This document shows, one piece after another, positions 52,678-61,616 of a DNA stretch of 64,000 bases (positions within the stretch are counted from its first letter, which is position 1; each line of letters begins with the position of its first letter). A program made the translations under genes and the position numbers. Source of the DNA: Deltaproteobacteria bacterium (lineage in GTDB: Bacteria > Desulfobacterota > GWC2-55-46); NCBI GenBank assembly GCA_016219015.1, contig JACRCL010000003.1, positions 1 to 64,000 on the forward strand. Reading direction: 5' to 3'. The notes under the pieces are model-generated. The model searched no databases, was not told where the DNA came from, and saw nothing but the letters and a program-made list of their open reading frames with translations.

Positions 52678-53919
52678 TCAGCTCTTCTTATCCGGCGCAA
52701 CGTCCTTGAATCCGTCGAGGTTAGTTAGGATATGGCCCATCTTCTCCCGCTTGACCATCAGGTACTTGAGGTTCTTGCTGTGCGGGGTGGACTCTATCGG
52801 GACCCTGCCCACCACCTCGAGGCCGTAGCCTTCAAGGCCCACTATCTTCTTGGGGTTGTTCGTTATGATGCGCATCTTCCTGACGCCGAGGTCAAGGAGT
52901 ATCTGCGCGCCTATGCCGTAATCGCGCAAGTCCGCCTTGAACCCGAGCTTCTCGTTCGCCTCGACCGTATCGAGGCCGCTGTCCTGTAGCCTGTAGGCCT
53001 TGAGCTTGTTGACGAGGCCGATCCCCCTGCCCTCCTGGTGCATGTAGAGGAGTATGCCCTTCCCCTCTTTCTCTATCATCTTCATCGCGCCCCTGAGCTG
53101 CTCCCCGCAGTCGCACCGCTCGGAGCCGAAGACGTCGCCGGTGAGGCACTCGGAGTGGACCCTCACGAGCGTCGGCTCTTCGGGGTTTATCTCGCCCTTG
53201 ACGAGGGCGAGGTGCTCGTTGAAGTCTATGTCGTTCGTGTAGGCAATGGCCCTGAACTCGCCGCCGTACCTCGTGGGCACGACCGCGTCAGCGGCCCTGT
53301 GCACGAGGAGGTCTTTCTTGAGCCTGTACTCGATTATGTCGGCGATAGTGACGATCATCAGGCCGTGCTCTTTCGCGAAGACCTCGAGGTCCTGCATCCG
53401 CGCCATGGTGCCGTCTTCCTTCATTATCTCGCAGATGACCCCGGCGGGCTTCAACCCCGCGAGCCTTGCGAGGTCTATGGAGCCTTCGGTCTGGCCCGTG
53501 CGGACGAGCACGCCGCCCTTGCGCGCCCGGAGCGGAAATATGTGGCCGGGCCTCGCAAGCTCCTCGGGCCTTGCCCCGTCCTTCACGGCCGTAAGGATGG
53601 TGACGGCCCTGTCCGAGGCTGATATGCCCGTGGTAACGTCCTTCCTCGCGTCGATAGAGACCGTAAAGGCCGTCCTGAAAAGCGAGGTATTGTCATCGAC
53701 CATGGGTTTCAGGCCGAGCTCGTCGGCCTTCTCCTCGGTAAGCGTAAGGCAGACAAGCCCCCTGCCGTACTTCGCCATGAAGTTCACGGCCTCGGGCGTG
53801 ACACACTCGGCGGCCATGCAGAGGTCGCCCTCGTTCTCCCTGTCCTCGTCATCGACAAGGATGACGACCCCGCCCTCGCGTATCTTCTTTAAGGCCTGTT
53901 CTATCCTTTTTATCGACAC
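52678..53919 (-). CDS. ribBA: bifunctional RibBA
   Basis: The N-terminal half is 3,4-dihydroxy-2-butanone-4-phosphate synthase ([24 protein letters not shown]-equivalent [15 protein letters not shown]). The C-terminal half is GTP cyclohydrolase II ([20 protein letters not shown] zinc region, [40 protein letters not shown]). It provides both precursors of riboflavin. GTG is the start, with GGAG upstream. An R3 copy lies just before it. Confidence 0.96.
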   Translation of the reverse strand: MSIKRIEQALKKIREGGVVILVDDEDRENEGDLCMAAECVTPEAVNFMAKYGRGLVCLTLTEEKADELGLKPMVDDNTSLFRTAFTVSIDARKDVTTGISASDRAVTILTAVKDGARPEELARPGHIFPLRARKGGVLVRTGQTEGSIDLARLAGLKPAGVICEIMKEDGTMARMQDLEVFAKEHGLMIVTIADIIEYRLKKDLLVHRAADAVVPTRYGGEFRAIAYTNDIDFNEHLALVKGEINPEEPTLVRVHSECLTGDVFGSERCDCGEQLRGAMKMIEKEGKGILLYMHQEGRGIGLVNKLKAYRLQDSGLDTVEANEKLGFKADLRDYGIGAQILLDLGVRKMRIITNNPKKIVGLEGYGLEVVGRVPIESTPHSKNLKYLMVKREKMGHILTNLDGFKDVAPDKKS

Positions 53920-53933
53920 TTCTCGTTCTCCTA

Positions 53934-54059
53934 CAGGCTGCTGAAAAAGTCCATCTGCTTCGTTGTCTTCGTCTTGTCACAACGTAAGGAGAGTACGTCT
54001 CATTCCTCGCTCCCCTATTACAATGGGGCCTCGCATCTGGAGCTTTTTGAGCAGCCTGA
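53934..54059. repeat. R3 repeat, copy 4, inside the rib operon
   Basis: Inverted relative to copy 1. It starts CAGGCTGCTGAAAAAGTCC and ends AGCTTTTTGAGCAGCCTG. It lies between ribE and ribBA. Confidence 0.87.
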
Positions 54060-54104
54060 ACACGCATGGCGAGAGAATCGAAGACCTTAGAAAAAAATCT
54101 ATCC

Positions 54105-54746
54105 CTACTTTATAAAACCGTGCTCCGCGAGAAAGCCTTCGGTCAGCCCCTTCTTTTCCCCGGCAGAGAAGAACTTCTCGACGTATTTGCCTATGATGTC
54201 GGTCTCTATGTTTACCTTCGCGCCCTCTTTTTTCGATTTAAGGCTTGTGTTATCGAGCGTATGGGGTATGACCGCTATCTTTACCAGTTCCCCAACGATG
54301 TCCGCGACCGTAAGGCTTATGCCGTCAACGGCTATCGAGCCTTTCTTTACAACCTGTCTCATGAGGGGCGCGGGCACAGAGATATGGATTTCCGCGGAGG
54401 GGCCCTTTATCATCTTCTTCTTCAAGACCCCGACGCCGTCTATATGGCCTGTGACAAGGTGCCCGCCAAGGGGCTTCGACAGGGTGAGAGACCTCTCTAA
54501 ATTCACGGGGCTTCCGGCCCCCAACTCCCCGAGGGTAGTAAGCCGGAGCGTTTCATCCGTAATATCGGCCGTGAACGAGCCGGCCTCCTTGGCCGTGACA
54601 GTAAGGCAGACGCCCTCGATGGAGATACTGTCGCCCAGGTTGACCTCATCGAGGTCGAAGCGGGCCTCAATACCTATTCTACCAAAAGCGCCCCTTTTTT
54701 CAATAAATTTTACCGCCCCGACCGCCTCTACAATGCCTGTGAACAT
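54105..54746 (-). CDS. ribE: riboflavin synthase alpha chain
   Basis: The two tandem lumazine-binding repeats are visible (FTGIVEAVGAVKFIEKRG... and HLVTGHIDGVGVLKKKM...), with SISIEGVCLTVTAKE and GSIAVDGISLTVADI. It dismutates two lumazines to riboflavin. Length 213 is normal. AGGA precedes the ATG; it starts 10 bases after ribD. Confidence 0.95.
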   Translation of the reverse strand: MFTGIVEAVGAVKFIEKRGAFGRIGIEARFDLDEVNLGDSISIEGVCLTVTAKEAGSFTADITDETLRLTTLGELGAGSPVNLERSLTLSKPLGGHLVTGHIDGVGVLKKKMIKGPSAEIHISVPAPLMRQVVKKGSIAVDGISLTVADIVGELVKIAVIPHTLDNTSLKSKKEGAKVNIETDIIGKYVEKFFSAGEKKGLTEGFLAEHGFIK

Positions 54747-54756
54747 GAGCTTTATC

Positions 54757-55830
54757 CTATTTTATATACCCCTCGACGAGGATGTCACCGCCGATATTCG
54801 TTCCCTTTATCTCCTTTAGCGCCGGGGCGTCCTTCAATCGCTTCAGACCGAGCGCGCCTACGGAGGCGAACGCGTCGTTGCCGAGGAACTTCGGCGACAG
54901 GAAGATAGCGGCCTTGGACACAAGCCCGCGCCTCAATAAAGACGCCGCGAGCCTGCCGCCGCCCTCGGCAAGGACGCTCGTAACCTCTCTTTTCCCCAGC
55001 TCTTTCATCACAAAACCCGTATCCACCCCTTCACTTGACGACGGGGCTATTATGACCTCGGCGCCGAGCCTTCGGGCGTTTTCCAGCTTCTTCTTTGGGG
55101 CCTTTCGGGTCGTAAAGACAATGACCCTGCCGTTGCCGAATACCTTTGCCGAAAGCGGCGTCTTGAAGGCCGAATCAAGTAATGCCTTTATGGGATTACG
55201 GCCTTTTATGAGCCTTACGGTAAGGGCCGGGTCGTCCTTCAAGGCCGTCCCGCTCCCTATCATGACCGCGTCGTTCAGGGAGCGCATCCTGTGGACGACC
55301 TTGCGCGCCTCCACGCCGGTTATCCACTGTGATTCGCCCTTTGAGGTAGCTATCCTGCCGTCAAGCGTTGAGGCCAGCTTGAGCGTTACGAACGGCAACC
55401 CCGTGGTTATATAATAATTATACGCCTCATTGAGGGCACTGCACTCGTCTTCGAGGACGCCTGAGGTGACTGCTACCCCGGCCTTCTTAAGCCTTGCTAT
55501 GCCCTTGCCTCTGACCAGCGGGTTCGGGTCAACCGCGCCCACGACGACCTTTTTTATGCCGGAGGCTATTATCGCCTCGGTACAGGGCGGCGTCCTCCCG
55601 AAATGGCGGCACGGCTCGAGGGTCACGTAGAGGGTCCCGCCCTTTACGTCATTTGCCGAGCCGAGCGCCTCTATCTCGGCATGAGGCAGGCCGGCTTTCC
55701 TGTGATAGCCCTTTCCTATCACCCTGCCGCGCTTAACTATCACCACACCCACGGCGGGGTTAGGGCTCGTGCGCCCCAGGCCCTTTTTGGCGAGCCTCAA
55801 GGCCGCGCGCATGAAGGCCTCGTGCGGCAT
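54757..55830 (-). CDS. ribD: bifunctional deaminase-reductase RibD
   Basis: The deaminase domain has HAEIEALGSAND and PCRHFGRTPPCTEAI (zinc site). The reductase domain follows (FVTLKLASTLDGRIAT, QWITGVEARKVVHRMR, TSVLAEGGGRLAASLL). It makes the ribitylaminopyrimidine for riboflavin. The start is fixed by GGAGAGGTG five bases before the ATG and by the TGATG overlap with nrdR. The frame continues upstream through nrdR in another frame and is not part of the gene. Length 357 is normal. Confidence 0.95.
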   Translation of the reverse strand: MPHEAFMRAALRLAKKGLGRTSPNPAVGVVIVKRGRVIGKGYHRKAGLPHAEIEALGSANDVKGGTLYVTLEPCRHFGRTPPCTEAIIASGIKKVVVGAVDPNPLVRGKGIARLKKAGVAVTSGVLEDECSALNEAYNYYITTGLPFVTLKLASTLDGRIATSKGESQWITGVEARKVVHRMRSLNDAVMIGSGTALKDDPALTVRLIKGRNPIKALLDSAFKTPLSAKVFGNGRVIVFTTRKAPKKKLENARRLGAEVIIAPSSSEGVDTGFVMKELGKREVTSVLAEGGGRLAASLLRRGLVSKAAIFLSPKFLGNDAFASVGALGLKRLKDAPALKEIKGTNIGGDILVEGYIK

Positions 55831-56297
55831 CACCTCTCCTTTTTCTTTACTTCGAGGAGGTCCTTCAGCTCTTTCATGAACTCGTTTATGTCCCTGAACT
55901 CCCTGTAGACCGAGGCGAACCTTACGTAGGCGACCTCGTCGAGCCTCTTCAATTCCTCCATCACGGCCTCCCCTATGGCCGAGCTCGGCATCTCCCTTTC
56001 GCCGGAGTCGAGGAACTTCATCTCGAGCCTGTCCACGGCCTTTTCTATCTCCTCTATCGACACGGGCCTCTTCTCGCACGCCTTCAGCATGCCGGAGAGT
56101 ATCTTGGTCCTGTCGAACGCCTCGCGCGCGCCGTCCTTCTTGACCACGAGCGGCAGGGTCTCTTCCACGCGCTCGTACGTGGTGAACCTCTTGGCGCACT
56201 GGAGGCACTCGCGCCTCCTGCGTGTCGTGTTGCCGTCCTGGGAGAGCCGGGAGTCTATCACCTTGTCTTCCAGATATGCGCAAAATGGGCATTTCAT
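55830..56297 (-). CDS. nrdR: transcriptional repressor NrdR
   Basis: Zinc-ribbon plus ATP-cone regulator of ribonucleotide reductase genes, 155 residues. The zinc site is MKCPFC...[16 protein letters not shown] and the ATP cone is [39 protein letters not shown] is the normal N-terminus, although the frame continues upstream. It heads the rib operon, as in many bacteria. The ribosome-binding site is not obvious. Confidence 0.95.
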   Translation of the reverse strand: MKCPFCAYLEDKVIDSRLSQDGNTTRRRRECLQCAKRFTTYERVEETLPLVVKKDGAREAFDRTKILSGMLKACEKRPVSIEEIEKAVDRLEMKFLDSGEREMPSSAIGEAVMEELKRLDEVAYVRFASVYREFRDINEFMKELKDLLEVKKKER

Positions 56298-56379
56298 AAG
56301 GGCAATATACAAAAGAAAGGCTGAAAAAACAAGAGATTTCAGGGCAATAGTGGCGGGATTCCGGCTGGCATGCCCGGAC

Positions 56380-56493
56380 AGGCTGCTCAAAAAGCTCCAG
56401 ATGCAAGTCGAGAGCTAAAGAATGAACCGTACTCCGTAGCCGCAATGACGAGCTTTGATGCCAACAAAGCAGATGGACTTTTTCAGCAGCCTG
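56380..56493. repeat. R3 repeat, copy 5
   Basis: The ends read CAGGCTGCTCAAAAAGCTCC and GGACTTTTTCAGCAGCCTG. It lies between nrdR and the HU terminator. Confidence 0.87.
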
Positions 56494-56505
56494 TTTAACA
56501 AAAAA

Positions 56506-56528
56506 GCCCCCGCAATCAATGCGGGGGC
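56506..56528 (-). terminator. terminator of the HU gene
   Basis: A 9-bp stem (GCCCCCGCA/TGCGGGGGC) has loop ATCAA and A6 on the left, giving a T tract on the minus strand. Confidence 0.85.
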
Positions 56529-56576
56529 CGGGGATTTTCGGGATGTGGGCTTATAAGGTCCTTACTGGAGTAAATT

Positions 56577-56858
56577 TTAGCTGAGGACGGCGTCCTTGCA
56601 GGCCTTCGCGACCCTGAACTTTACGACCCTCTTTGCGGGTATCTTGATGGCGGCGCCTGTCTGGGGGTTCCTGCCCATGCGGGCCTTCCTCTTTACGAGC
56701 ACGAGCTTTCCGATGCCGGGGATGGTGAAGGAGTTCTTGGCCTCTTTATAGGAGAGCTGAGCCAGCTGGTTTATCATCTCTGATGCTATCTTCTTCGTTA
56801 CACCCGTCTTCTTTGCGATCTGGTCCGCTATCTGCGACTTCGTCAACGCCTTTGCCAT
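56577..56858 (-). CDS. HU-family DNA-binding protein
   Basis: The 93-residue nucleoid protein has ALTKSQIADQIAKKTGVTKK, FTIPGIGKLVLVKRKARMGRNPQTGAAIKIPAKR, with the GRNPQTG minor-groove arm tip. It bends DNA as a dimer. GGAGG is five bases before the ATG. A TTGACA-like -35 box lies at 57067-57072 on the minus strand, with a weak -10 at TTAGAT. Confidence 0.95.
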   Translation of the reverse strand: MAKALTKSQIADQIAKKTGVTKKIASEMINQLAQLSYKEAKNSFTIPGIGKLVLVKRKARMGRNPQTGAAIKIPAKRVVKFRVAKACKDAVLS

Positions 56859-57096
56859 CTGAACCTCCTGTCCTTTTTTAAATTTTTTTTGTTTTTCTTG
56901 CCGGATAATTTTGCGGGTTAGTTATTCATACAATTTCTTTAAAGCCTTTGCAAGCTAAAAAAGTTTTCTCTTTCATTTGAAGCGCTGCCGGCGCGGCTGC
57001 ATGCGGGCAGCCGTCAGACTTATTAACGGGGTTGTTTTTTGCGAATCTAACATTTTAGATACACATTGTCAACACCCGTGATAGTGAATTTTACAA

Positions 57097-57125
57097 TTGA
57101 CACGGACGCCCTCACGGTGTTAATA
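57097..57125 (+). promoter_or_regulatory. promoter of tRNA-Ala
   Basis: TTGACA and TTAATA are spaced by 17 bp, ending 35 bp before the tRNA 5' end. Confidence 0.65.
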
Positions 57126-57159
57126 ATAATATGTTTAGCGTCAAGGACGGGACCATACC

Positions 57160-57235
57160 GGGGCAGTAGCTCAGTTGGGAGAGCGCAAGGCTGGCAGTCT
57201 TGAGGTCAGGGGTTCGATCCCCCTCTGCTCCACCA
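57160..57235 (+). tRNA. tRNA-Ala (anticodon GGC)
   Basis: Complete cloverleaf: acceptor GGGGCAG/CTGCTCC, D arm GCTC...GAGC, anticodon stem CAAGG/TCTTG with loop CTGGCAG (anticodon GGC), T arm AGGGG-TTCGATC-CCCCT, encoded CCA. A terminator follows and a promoter precedes it. Confidence 0.95.
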
Positions 57236-57243
57236 GAAAAAAC

Positions 57244-57277
57244 AAAAGGAGTTAACCGTACTGGTTAGCTCCTTTTT
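57244..57277 (+). terminator. terminator of tRNA-Ala
   Basis: The stem AAAAGGAGTTAACC pairs with GGTTAGCTCCTTTT (one wobble) around GTACT, followed by a T run, nine bases after the tRNA. Confidence 0.85.
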
Positions 57278-57538
57278 TGTTTGCTCAATAAATTTTATTC
57301 AAAAATATCTTTTTGCCTTTGCCGCTTTTCCTCGACCTTCGCCTTTTTAAAAGTCAGCCCGCCACGCAAGGTTATACTTTTTATAAAAACCCTTGGACAA
57401 CCGGGCGGGTTTTTGGTAAGATTTCTTTTTAAACTACAATCGAAACACCCGGTTCAGCCTGTTTTCAAGAGGCGGCCACGCATAGTTACGCACAACGGCC
57501 CTCAAGCCTTTCCCCTTGCTTGGGGCCCAGAATCTTAA

Positions 57539-58354
57539 ATGCGCAATATCTTCCTCTCTATCCTGATATTCTCGTCATTTTCGGCAAACGGAGCGCTGGC
57601 GGCCGTGCTGAGGGTCCCGCAGGACTTCAAAACGGTAAGCGGGGCCGTCGAAGCCGCGCGCCCCGGAGACACCGTCGTGGTGGACGAAGGGGTCTACAGG
57701 GAAAATGTCGTAATCAATAAAGGCATCGCGTTAAGGGCGAAAAAGGGACCGGGCTCCGCCGTCATACAGGCGGCAATAAAGAGTGACCCCGCGGTAAAGA
57801 TAATCGACGCGAGCGGGGTGACTGTCGAAGGCATCACGGCGACCGGCTCGGCCGCTTCCGGCATAATACTCGTCAACGCGAGCGACTGCACGTTAAAGGA
57901 CAACCACTCGGTAAGCAACGTCTACGGGATATCGCTCTACAACTCCCGCGGGAACACGCTTACGGGGAACGTGACCAACTCGAACGAGAACTACGGGATA
58001 TACCTCGAGAGGGCGAGCAACAACACGCTTAAGGAGAACACCTCGAACATGAACAAGGACAAGGGGTTCTTCATAAGCTACTCGAACAACAACATCGTCG
58101 TCAGGAACAACGCGAACATGAACACCTGGAACGGCATGACCGTGTGGAGCTCTCACAACAACGTCTTCAAGGAGAACATGACGCTCAGGAACACGTACGG
58201 GATAGTCTTGAGCGACTCCGCCAACAACGAGCTCGTGGACAACACCACGCTGCCGAACGTGTTCATAATTCTGCCCATATTCCTCGTGTACCTGGGCATA
58301 CTCACTTATCTCATTCAGAAGAACTTCTTAAGGTTCGTCCTGGGGATCAAATAA
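57539..58354 (+). CDS. secreted NosD-like parallel beta-helix protein
   Basis: A signal peptide (FLSILIFSSFSANGALAA) is followed by RVPQDFKTVSGAVEAARPGD and YRENVVINKGIALRAKKGPG, then a run of ~22-residue right-handed beta-helix repeats with NNTLKENTS/NNIVVRNNAN-type turns, the NosD/PbH1 pattern. The C-terminus is a hydrophobic segment (VFIILPIFLVYLGILTYLIQ). Possible substrates are polysaccharides, but no catalytic residue is evident. Start support is weak. It overlaps the next membrane protein gene by one base (TAATG). Confidence 0.82.
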   Translation: MRNIFLSILIFSSFSANGALAAVLRVPQDFKTVSGAVEAARPGDTVVVDEGVYRENVVINKGIALRAKKGPGSAVIQAAIKSDPAVKIIDASGVTVEGITATGSAASGIILVNASDCTLKDNHSVSNVYGISLYNSRGNTLTGNVTNSNENYGIYLERASNNTLKENTSNMNKDKGFFISYSNNNIVVRNNANMNTWNGMTVWSSHNNVFKENMTLRNTYGIVLSDSANNELVDNTTLPNVFIILPIFLVYLGILTYLIQKNFLRFVLGIK

Positions 58355-58740
58355 TGCTCCGCATATTGGGCCTTTTCGACTTTTTCAGCATATTCAGCAA
58401 CATCCCGACGATATTCGCCTCCATCGGGCTGATACTCGCCACGTCGAGCTTCATAAGCGGGCTTCAGCTCGTCCGCGCCGCGAGCCTCGCCGAGCGCAAG
58501 ATACACAGGTTCAACGGCCTTACGACCTTCACGCTCTATATCTCGCTCGCGGTGCTCGCGTTCGCCTACAACGGGGTCCGCTTCTGGCCGCTCATCGGGT
58601 GGGTCTCGGGGCTATGCCTGTTCCTCCTGAAGATATGGATAGTCCGGCGCAAGCGGCGCGTATACAAGTACGTAAGCTGGATGGGGGCGACCCTAATACT
58701 CGTCTGGCTCTTCCTCGTCTACATACACATCCCGGTCTGA
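58354..58740 (+). CDS. four-helix membrane protein, unknown
   Basis: The 128-residue protein has hydrophobic segments at FASIGLILATSSFISGL, TTFTLYISLAVLAFAYN, FWPLIGWVSGLCLFLL and YVSWMGATLILVWLFLVYI. Its ATG overlaps the TAA of the NosD-like gene (TAATG), so it is translated with that protein and probably acts beside it. I recognise no family. Confidence 0.7.
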   Translation: MLRILGLFDFFSIFSNIPTIFASIGLILATSSFISGLQLVRAASLAERKIHRFNGLTTFTLYISLAVLAFAYNGVRFWPLIGWVSGLCLFLLKIWIVRRKRRVYKYVSWMGATLILVWLFLVYIHIPV

Positions 58741-58829
58741 CCGCTATCCCCTGACATCTCGTAAAATGCTGCCGCCTTAAAGGAGGCCGCTTAGGATTCG
58801 GCTGCAAGCCGGCTGAAGCAATCCGGCTG

Positions 58830-59060
58830 TTTACCCCTCACCCGGCCCTCTCCCACAGGGGGAGAGGGCGTTATGCGCGTCTCAACACGCCGTTTCTCCG
58901 CTCGGAGTTCCCGGCTTCTTTCTTAAAAAAACATCCCCTCCCTTGACGGGAGGGGACTAAGGTGAGGTGAGTTTTTTTGAAAGTTATCAGTTATCGGTTA
59001 GCAGTTATCTGGTGATAACCGATAACCGTAAACCGATAACCAGTTCACCCACACCCTACC
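58830..59060. repeat. gene-free stretch with short palindromes
   Basis: The gap 58741-59360 has no gene that I trust. It holds CCCTCTCCC/GGGAGAGGG, CCCTCCC/GGGAGGG and a GTTATCGG/CCGATAAC hairpin (about 58984-59042). A composite R2-R3 repeat follows at 59203. The role is unknown. Confidence 0.5.
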
Positions 59061-59202
59061 CTCCCCCGTCAAGGGGAGGGAATTTTGGAGTCGAGGTTTT
59101 CCCGGAGTCAATAAAGTATAAAGATATTTATGGCGTTCGTGTTCAAATAAAAAATGCCGGAAGGATTTCCCTTCCGGCATTTTGGTCTTATATCAAGTCG
59201 CT

Positions 59203-59357
59203 TAAAAACTATCTTGGTCTGTCATTATGAGCGAGTGAGCCGAAGCCCTGAGCTAAGCGAAGGGGAAGGATCTCGGGGCTGATTGAATCAACAAGTTGCA
59301 GGATTCTTCGTCGCCTTCGGCTCCTCAGAATGACAATTTAATGGACTTTTTGAGCAG
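59203..59357. repeat. R2 repeat, copy 6, nested between R3 ends
   Basis: CGCTTAAAAACTATCTTGGT (R3-like) leads into GTCATTATGAGCGAGTGAGC (R2), and the element ends TGGACTTTTTGAGCAGCTG (R3 end). The R2 body lies within a pair of R3 termini. Confidence 0.75.
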
Positions 59358-59360
59358 CTG

Positions 59361-60170
59361 CTAATGGCAGCAGCCCGAGTCCACGTTCATCTCCTGGAGG
59401 GCGAGTATCTGCTCGTCGAATATCTCCTTGCTTATGGTCTTCTTCCTCCGCTTCCTCTCGCCGGCAACGAAGGGCGCATGCGACTTTACCACCCTGTCAT
59501 AGCCTTCAATGAGCTTAGCCTTCAGCTCGCCGCTCAGGAACTTGTTGACGAGCGCGAAGAACTCGAGGTCCTCCTTCCGGATATGGCCCTTGAGGCTCAC
59601 GAACATGGACCTGATTATCCCGTCCATTATGTCGTCTTCCTCAAGCGCCGTGCGGAAGTTGTGCAGGAGCGATACTATCTCCCTGTGGTCCTCCTTCATT
59701 ATGGCGATGAGCCCCTCGCCGAGCGGCATCGATTCGTTTATGAGCGGGAAGAGGACCTGCTCCTCCTTGAGGCCGGAGTGGATTATCAGCTTGTTCTCGA
59801 GGGCCGCCGTCTCCTTCCAGAGCGCGTCCATGTCGCGCCTTTTCATCAGCTCCTCTATACGTGACATATTCTCCAGTATGCTTACGTGCTCTGTCATGAG
59901 TATCCCGATAGGGTCGGAGGCCAGCTCCTCCTCTGAAGGCGCGGCGTCCTCGGCCGCATCCCCGGACACGTGGTCGAGCTTTATGACCTTGAACTGCTGG
60001 GAGTAGCCTTTGCGGCACATGCCCTTGGGGCTCCTGAAGACCTCCGGGTCTTCGCAGGCGGCCTTCAGCTCGTTGAAAAGCGCCTCATCAAGCGAGATGA
60101 CCCCTTCCCTGCAGTTAACGCAGCACGAGGGGTTCATGCACTTGTATTTTATCTCTAAGGTCGATGACAT
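59361..60170 (-). CDS. hemerythrin HHE protein with Cys-rich ends
   Basis: Residues about 90-230 form a hemerythrin-like HHE domain (TEHVSILENMSRIEELM, HSGLKEEQVLFPLI, MKEDHREIVSLLHNFRTAL, GHIRKEDLEFFALV). An N-terminal Cys cluster (KCMNPSCCVNCREGVISLDE) and a C-terminal GCCH are unusual additions and could bind iron or zinc. Such proteins deal with oxygen, NO or iron-sulfur repair (Ric-like). GAGGAGG precedes the ATG. The neighbouring Cys-rich genes and the nar genes further on suggest a nitrogen oxide or oxygen stress role (inference). Confidence 0.85.
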   Translation of the reverse strand: MSSTLEIKYKCMNPSCCVNCREGVISLDEALFNELKAACEDPEVFRSPKGMCRKGYSQQFKVIKLDHVSGDAAEDAAPSEEELASDPIGILMTEHVSILENMSRIEELMKRRDMDALWKETAALENKLIIHSGLKEEQVLFPLINESMPLGEGLIAIMKEDHREIVSLLHNFRTALEEDDIMDGIIRSMFVSLKGHIRKEDLEFFALVNKFLSGELKAKLIEGYDRVVKSHAPFVAGERKRRKKTISKEIFDEQILALQEMNVDSGCCH

Positions 60171-60201
60171 GGCTGCCTCCTCTTAACCCCTTTTCAGGGC
60201 C

Positions 60202-60705
60202 TTACGCGGTGCCTACGGTATCGGTCTTGGCCTGGGCCGGTATCCCGAACTCGTCGTTGAACTTCGTTATTATGTAGAGCAAAGACCTGTGGTTCAGAAG
60301 AAGCCCTTCGTAGAGCTTCGTCTTTGTAAGTCCGTCGTAATAGAACTCGTAGGAGAACTGGACCTGGTGGGTGACCCCGTTGTCGTCGAGGTTCATGTCG
60401 TAGCTGTTCTGGAGGAATATGAGGGCGTTCCTTATCTCGGCGTAGAACGCGTCCTTGTCCTGCTCGTTCATGGTCTTGAGCTTTTCCTTGTGCTCGTTCG
60501 CTATGGCCACGCCGTTAAGTATCACGACAAGGCCGGGGAAATCCTTGGGCTGGAGTATGCGCTGCCTCTTCAAAGACCCGAGCGGGTAGTCTATCTCAAA
60601 GTGGAAGCTGGCGTTTTCGTCCTTGATCTCCGTGAGCTTGTGGTGGTTCTCTTCAAGCCACTTTTTTATGATTTCTTTTGCCTGATCCGCGGTAGTAATC
60701 TCCAT
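60202..60705 (-). CDS. DUF2299-like conserved protein
   Basis: The 167-residue protein has KEIIKKWLEENHHKLTEIKD, IDYPLGSLKRQRILQPKDFPGLVVILNG and VQFSYEFYYDGLTKTKLYEGL. These recall DUF2299 proteins, but I am not certain of the match. It is soluble, with no Cys. GGAGAGGT is four bases before the ATG. It lies upstream of the hemerythrin gene on the same strand with a 31-bp gap, so they are probably co-transcribed. Confidence 0.65.
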   Translation of the reverse strand: MEITTADQAKEIIKKWLEENHHKLTEIKDENASFHFEIDYPLGSLKRQRILQPKDFPGLVVILNGVAIANEHKEKLKTMNEQDKDAFYAEIRNALIFLQNSYDMNLDDNGVTHQVQFSYEFYYDGLTKTKLYEGLLLNHRSLLYIITKFNDEFGIPAQAKTDTVGTA

Positions 60706-60945
60706 TTAGACCTCTCCTCGTAAATATAGTATTACACCATCATTTTTGGGTGTATCAATATCGTACTATAAGTAGGGTTCCTTGTCCAGAAATAATAAAG
60801 GAGTAAATCATATAAAAAGCCCCGAATTAATGGAAAAAAATCCACAATAAGCGGCACAATAGCCTTGCTTCTTAAGGAAGCGGGTGGTGGCAAAAATCGC
60901 CAATCCCCACCTCCCCTGACAGGGTGGGGGGAAAACCCACAAAAC

Positions 60946-61035
60946 CGTCATTCCTTAGGAGCCAAAGACGACGAAGGACCCAGAAGCTCGCTGTTATATC
61001 GGCTCCAGGGTCCTTCGCCACGCTCGTAATGACAG
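60946..61035. repeat. R2 repeat, diverged copy 7
   Basis: CGTCATTCCTTAGGAGCCAA and CCACGCTCGTAATGACAGGC form the ends, in the 60706-61076 gap. Upstream of it lies a CCACCTCCCCTGA/AGGGTGGGGGG pairing. No gene is seen in this gap. Confidence 0.65.
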
Positions 61036-61076
61036 GCTGGAATAGTCTTTCCGCGGTCTGCTAAAAGGCCGGCCCC

Positions 61077-61391
61077 TTATGTGCCCTGGGCCGCGGGTCC
61101 TTCGCTCTTCAATGCCTGGCAGACCTGGGAACACCTTGTGCAATAGAATGTGTGGTTCAGATCGTATTCCTTGTAAATAGCGCAGGTCTCGCAAACGCAT
61201 TCCTTTTCCCAATGGATCTTCTTGCTCGTGCCTATGGGTGGGAAGCAGTAGCCTACCGGGGCGTCGCCCTTGACATACGTCGGACAGCCCGGACACTTGC
61301 AGTTTTTGGTGATATAGGCCTGTTTTTTCGTGAACTCATCGTCTGTCATCGCCTCAACGCCGAACTTGTCGATCCTGTCGTACTTGCCCAT
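61077..61391 (-). CDS. DUF2769-like Cys-rich protein
   Basis: The 104 residues carry CKCPGCPTYVKGD, YCFPPIGTSKKI, CVCETCAIYKEY and YCTRCSQVCQ, giving ten cysteines arranged as several CxxC metal sites. The layout recalls DUF2769 proteins of anaerobes. It may be an iron-sulfur or zinc protein linked to anaerobic metabolism. GGAGGT precedes the ATG. It sits between repeats and narK. Confidence 0.75.
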   Translation of the reverse strand: MGKYDRIDKFGVEAMTDDEFTKKQAYITKNCKCPGCPTYVKGDAPVGYCFPPIGTSKKIHWEKECVCETCAIYKEYDLNHTFYCTRCSQVCQALKSEGPAAQGT

Positions 61392-61558
61392 TTGTTACCT
61401 CCATTTTTTTGGGTTGATTAACTGTAACTATTCAAAATAGCGGGTTTTTTTAAACCGATAGAAGGTTTCCTGAAACTATATCGGAAAAGGACAGGGGCGT
61501 CAAGCCGGGGCGGTTTTTTTTGCAGGATGGGTGGATGAGAGGGGCGGCAAAAAAAACA

Positions 61559-61584
61559 AGGGCGGGGGTTTCGGCCCCCGCCCT
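61559..61584 (-). terminator. terminator of narK
   Basis: A 10-bp GC-rich stem (AGGGCGGGGG/CCCCCGCCCT) has loop TTTCGG and A8 on the left, giving a T tract on the minus strand. Confidence 0.85.
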
Positions 61585-61616
61585 CTATTTAAGCAACCGG
61601 CTTTTTCAGTAACAGG

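Noticed and set aside
56298..56380. FMN riboswitch before the rib operon
   Set aside because: No RFN-type conserved sequence is visible upstream of nrdR or ribD.
55831..56445. Upstream extension of the ribD frame
   Set aside because: It runs through nrdR in another frame. The ATG at 55830 with GGAGAGGTG is the real start.
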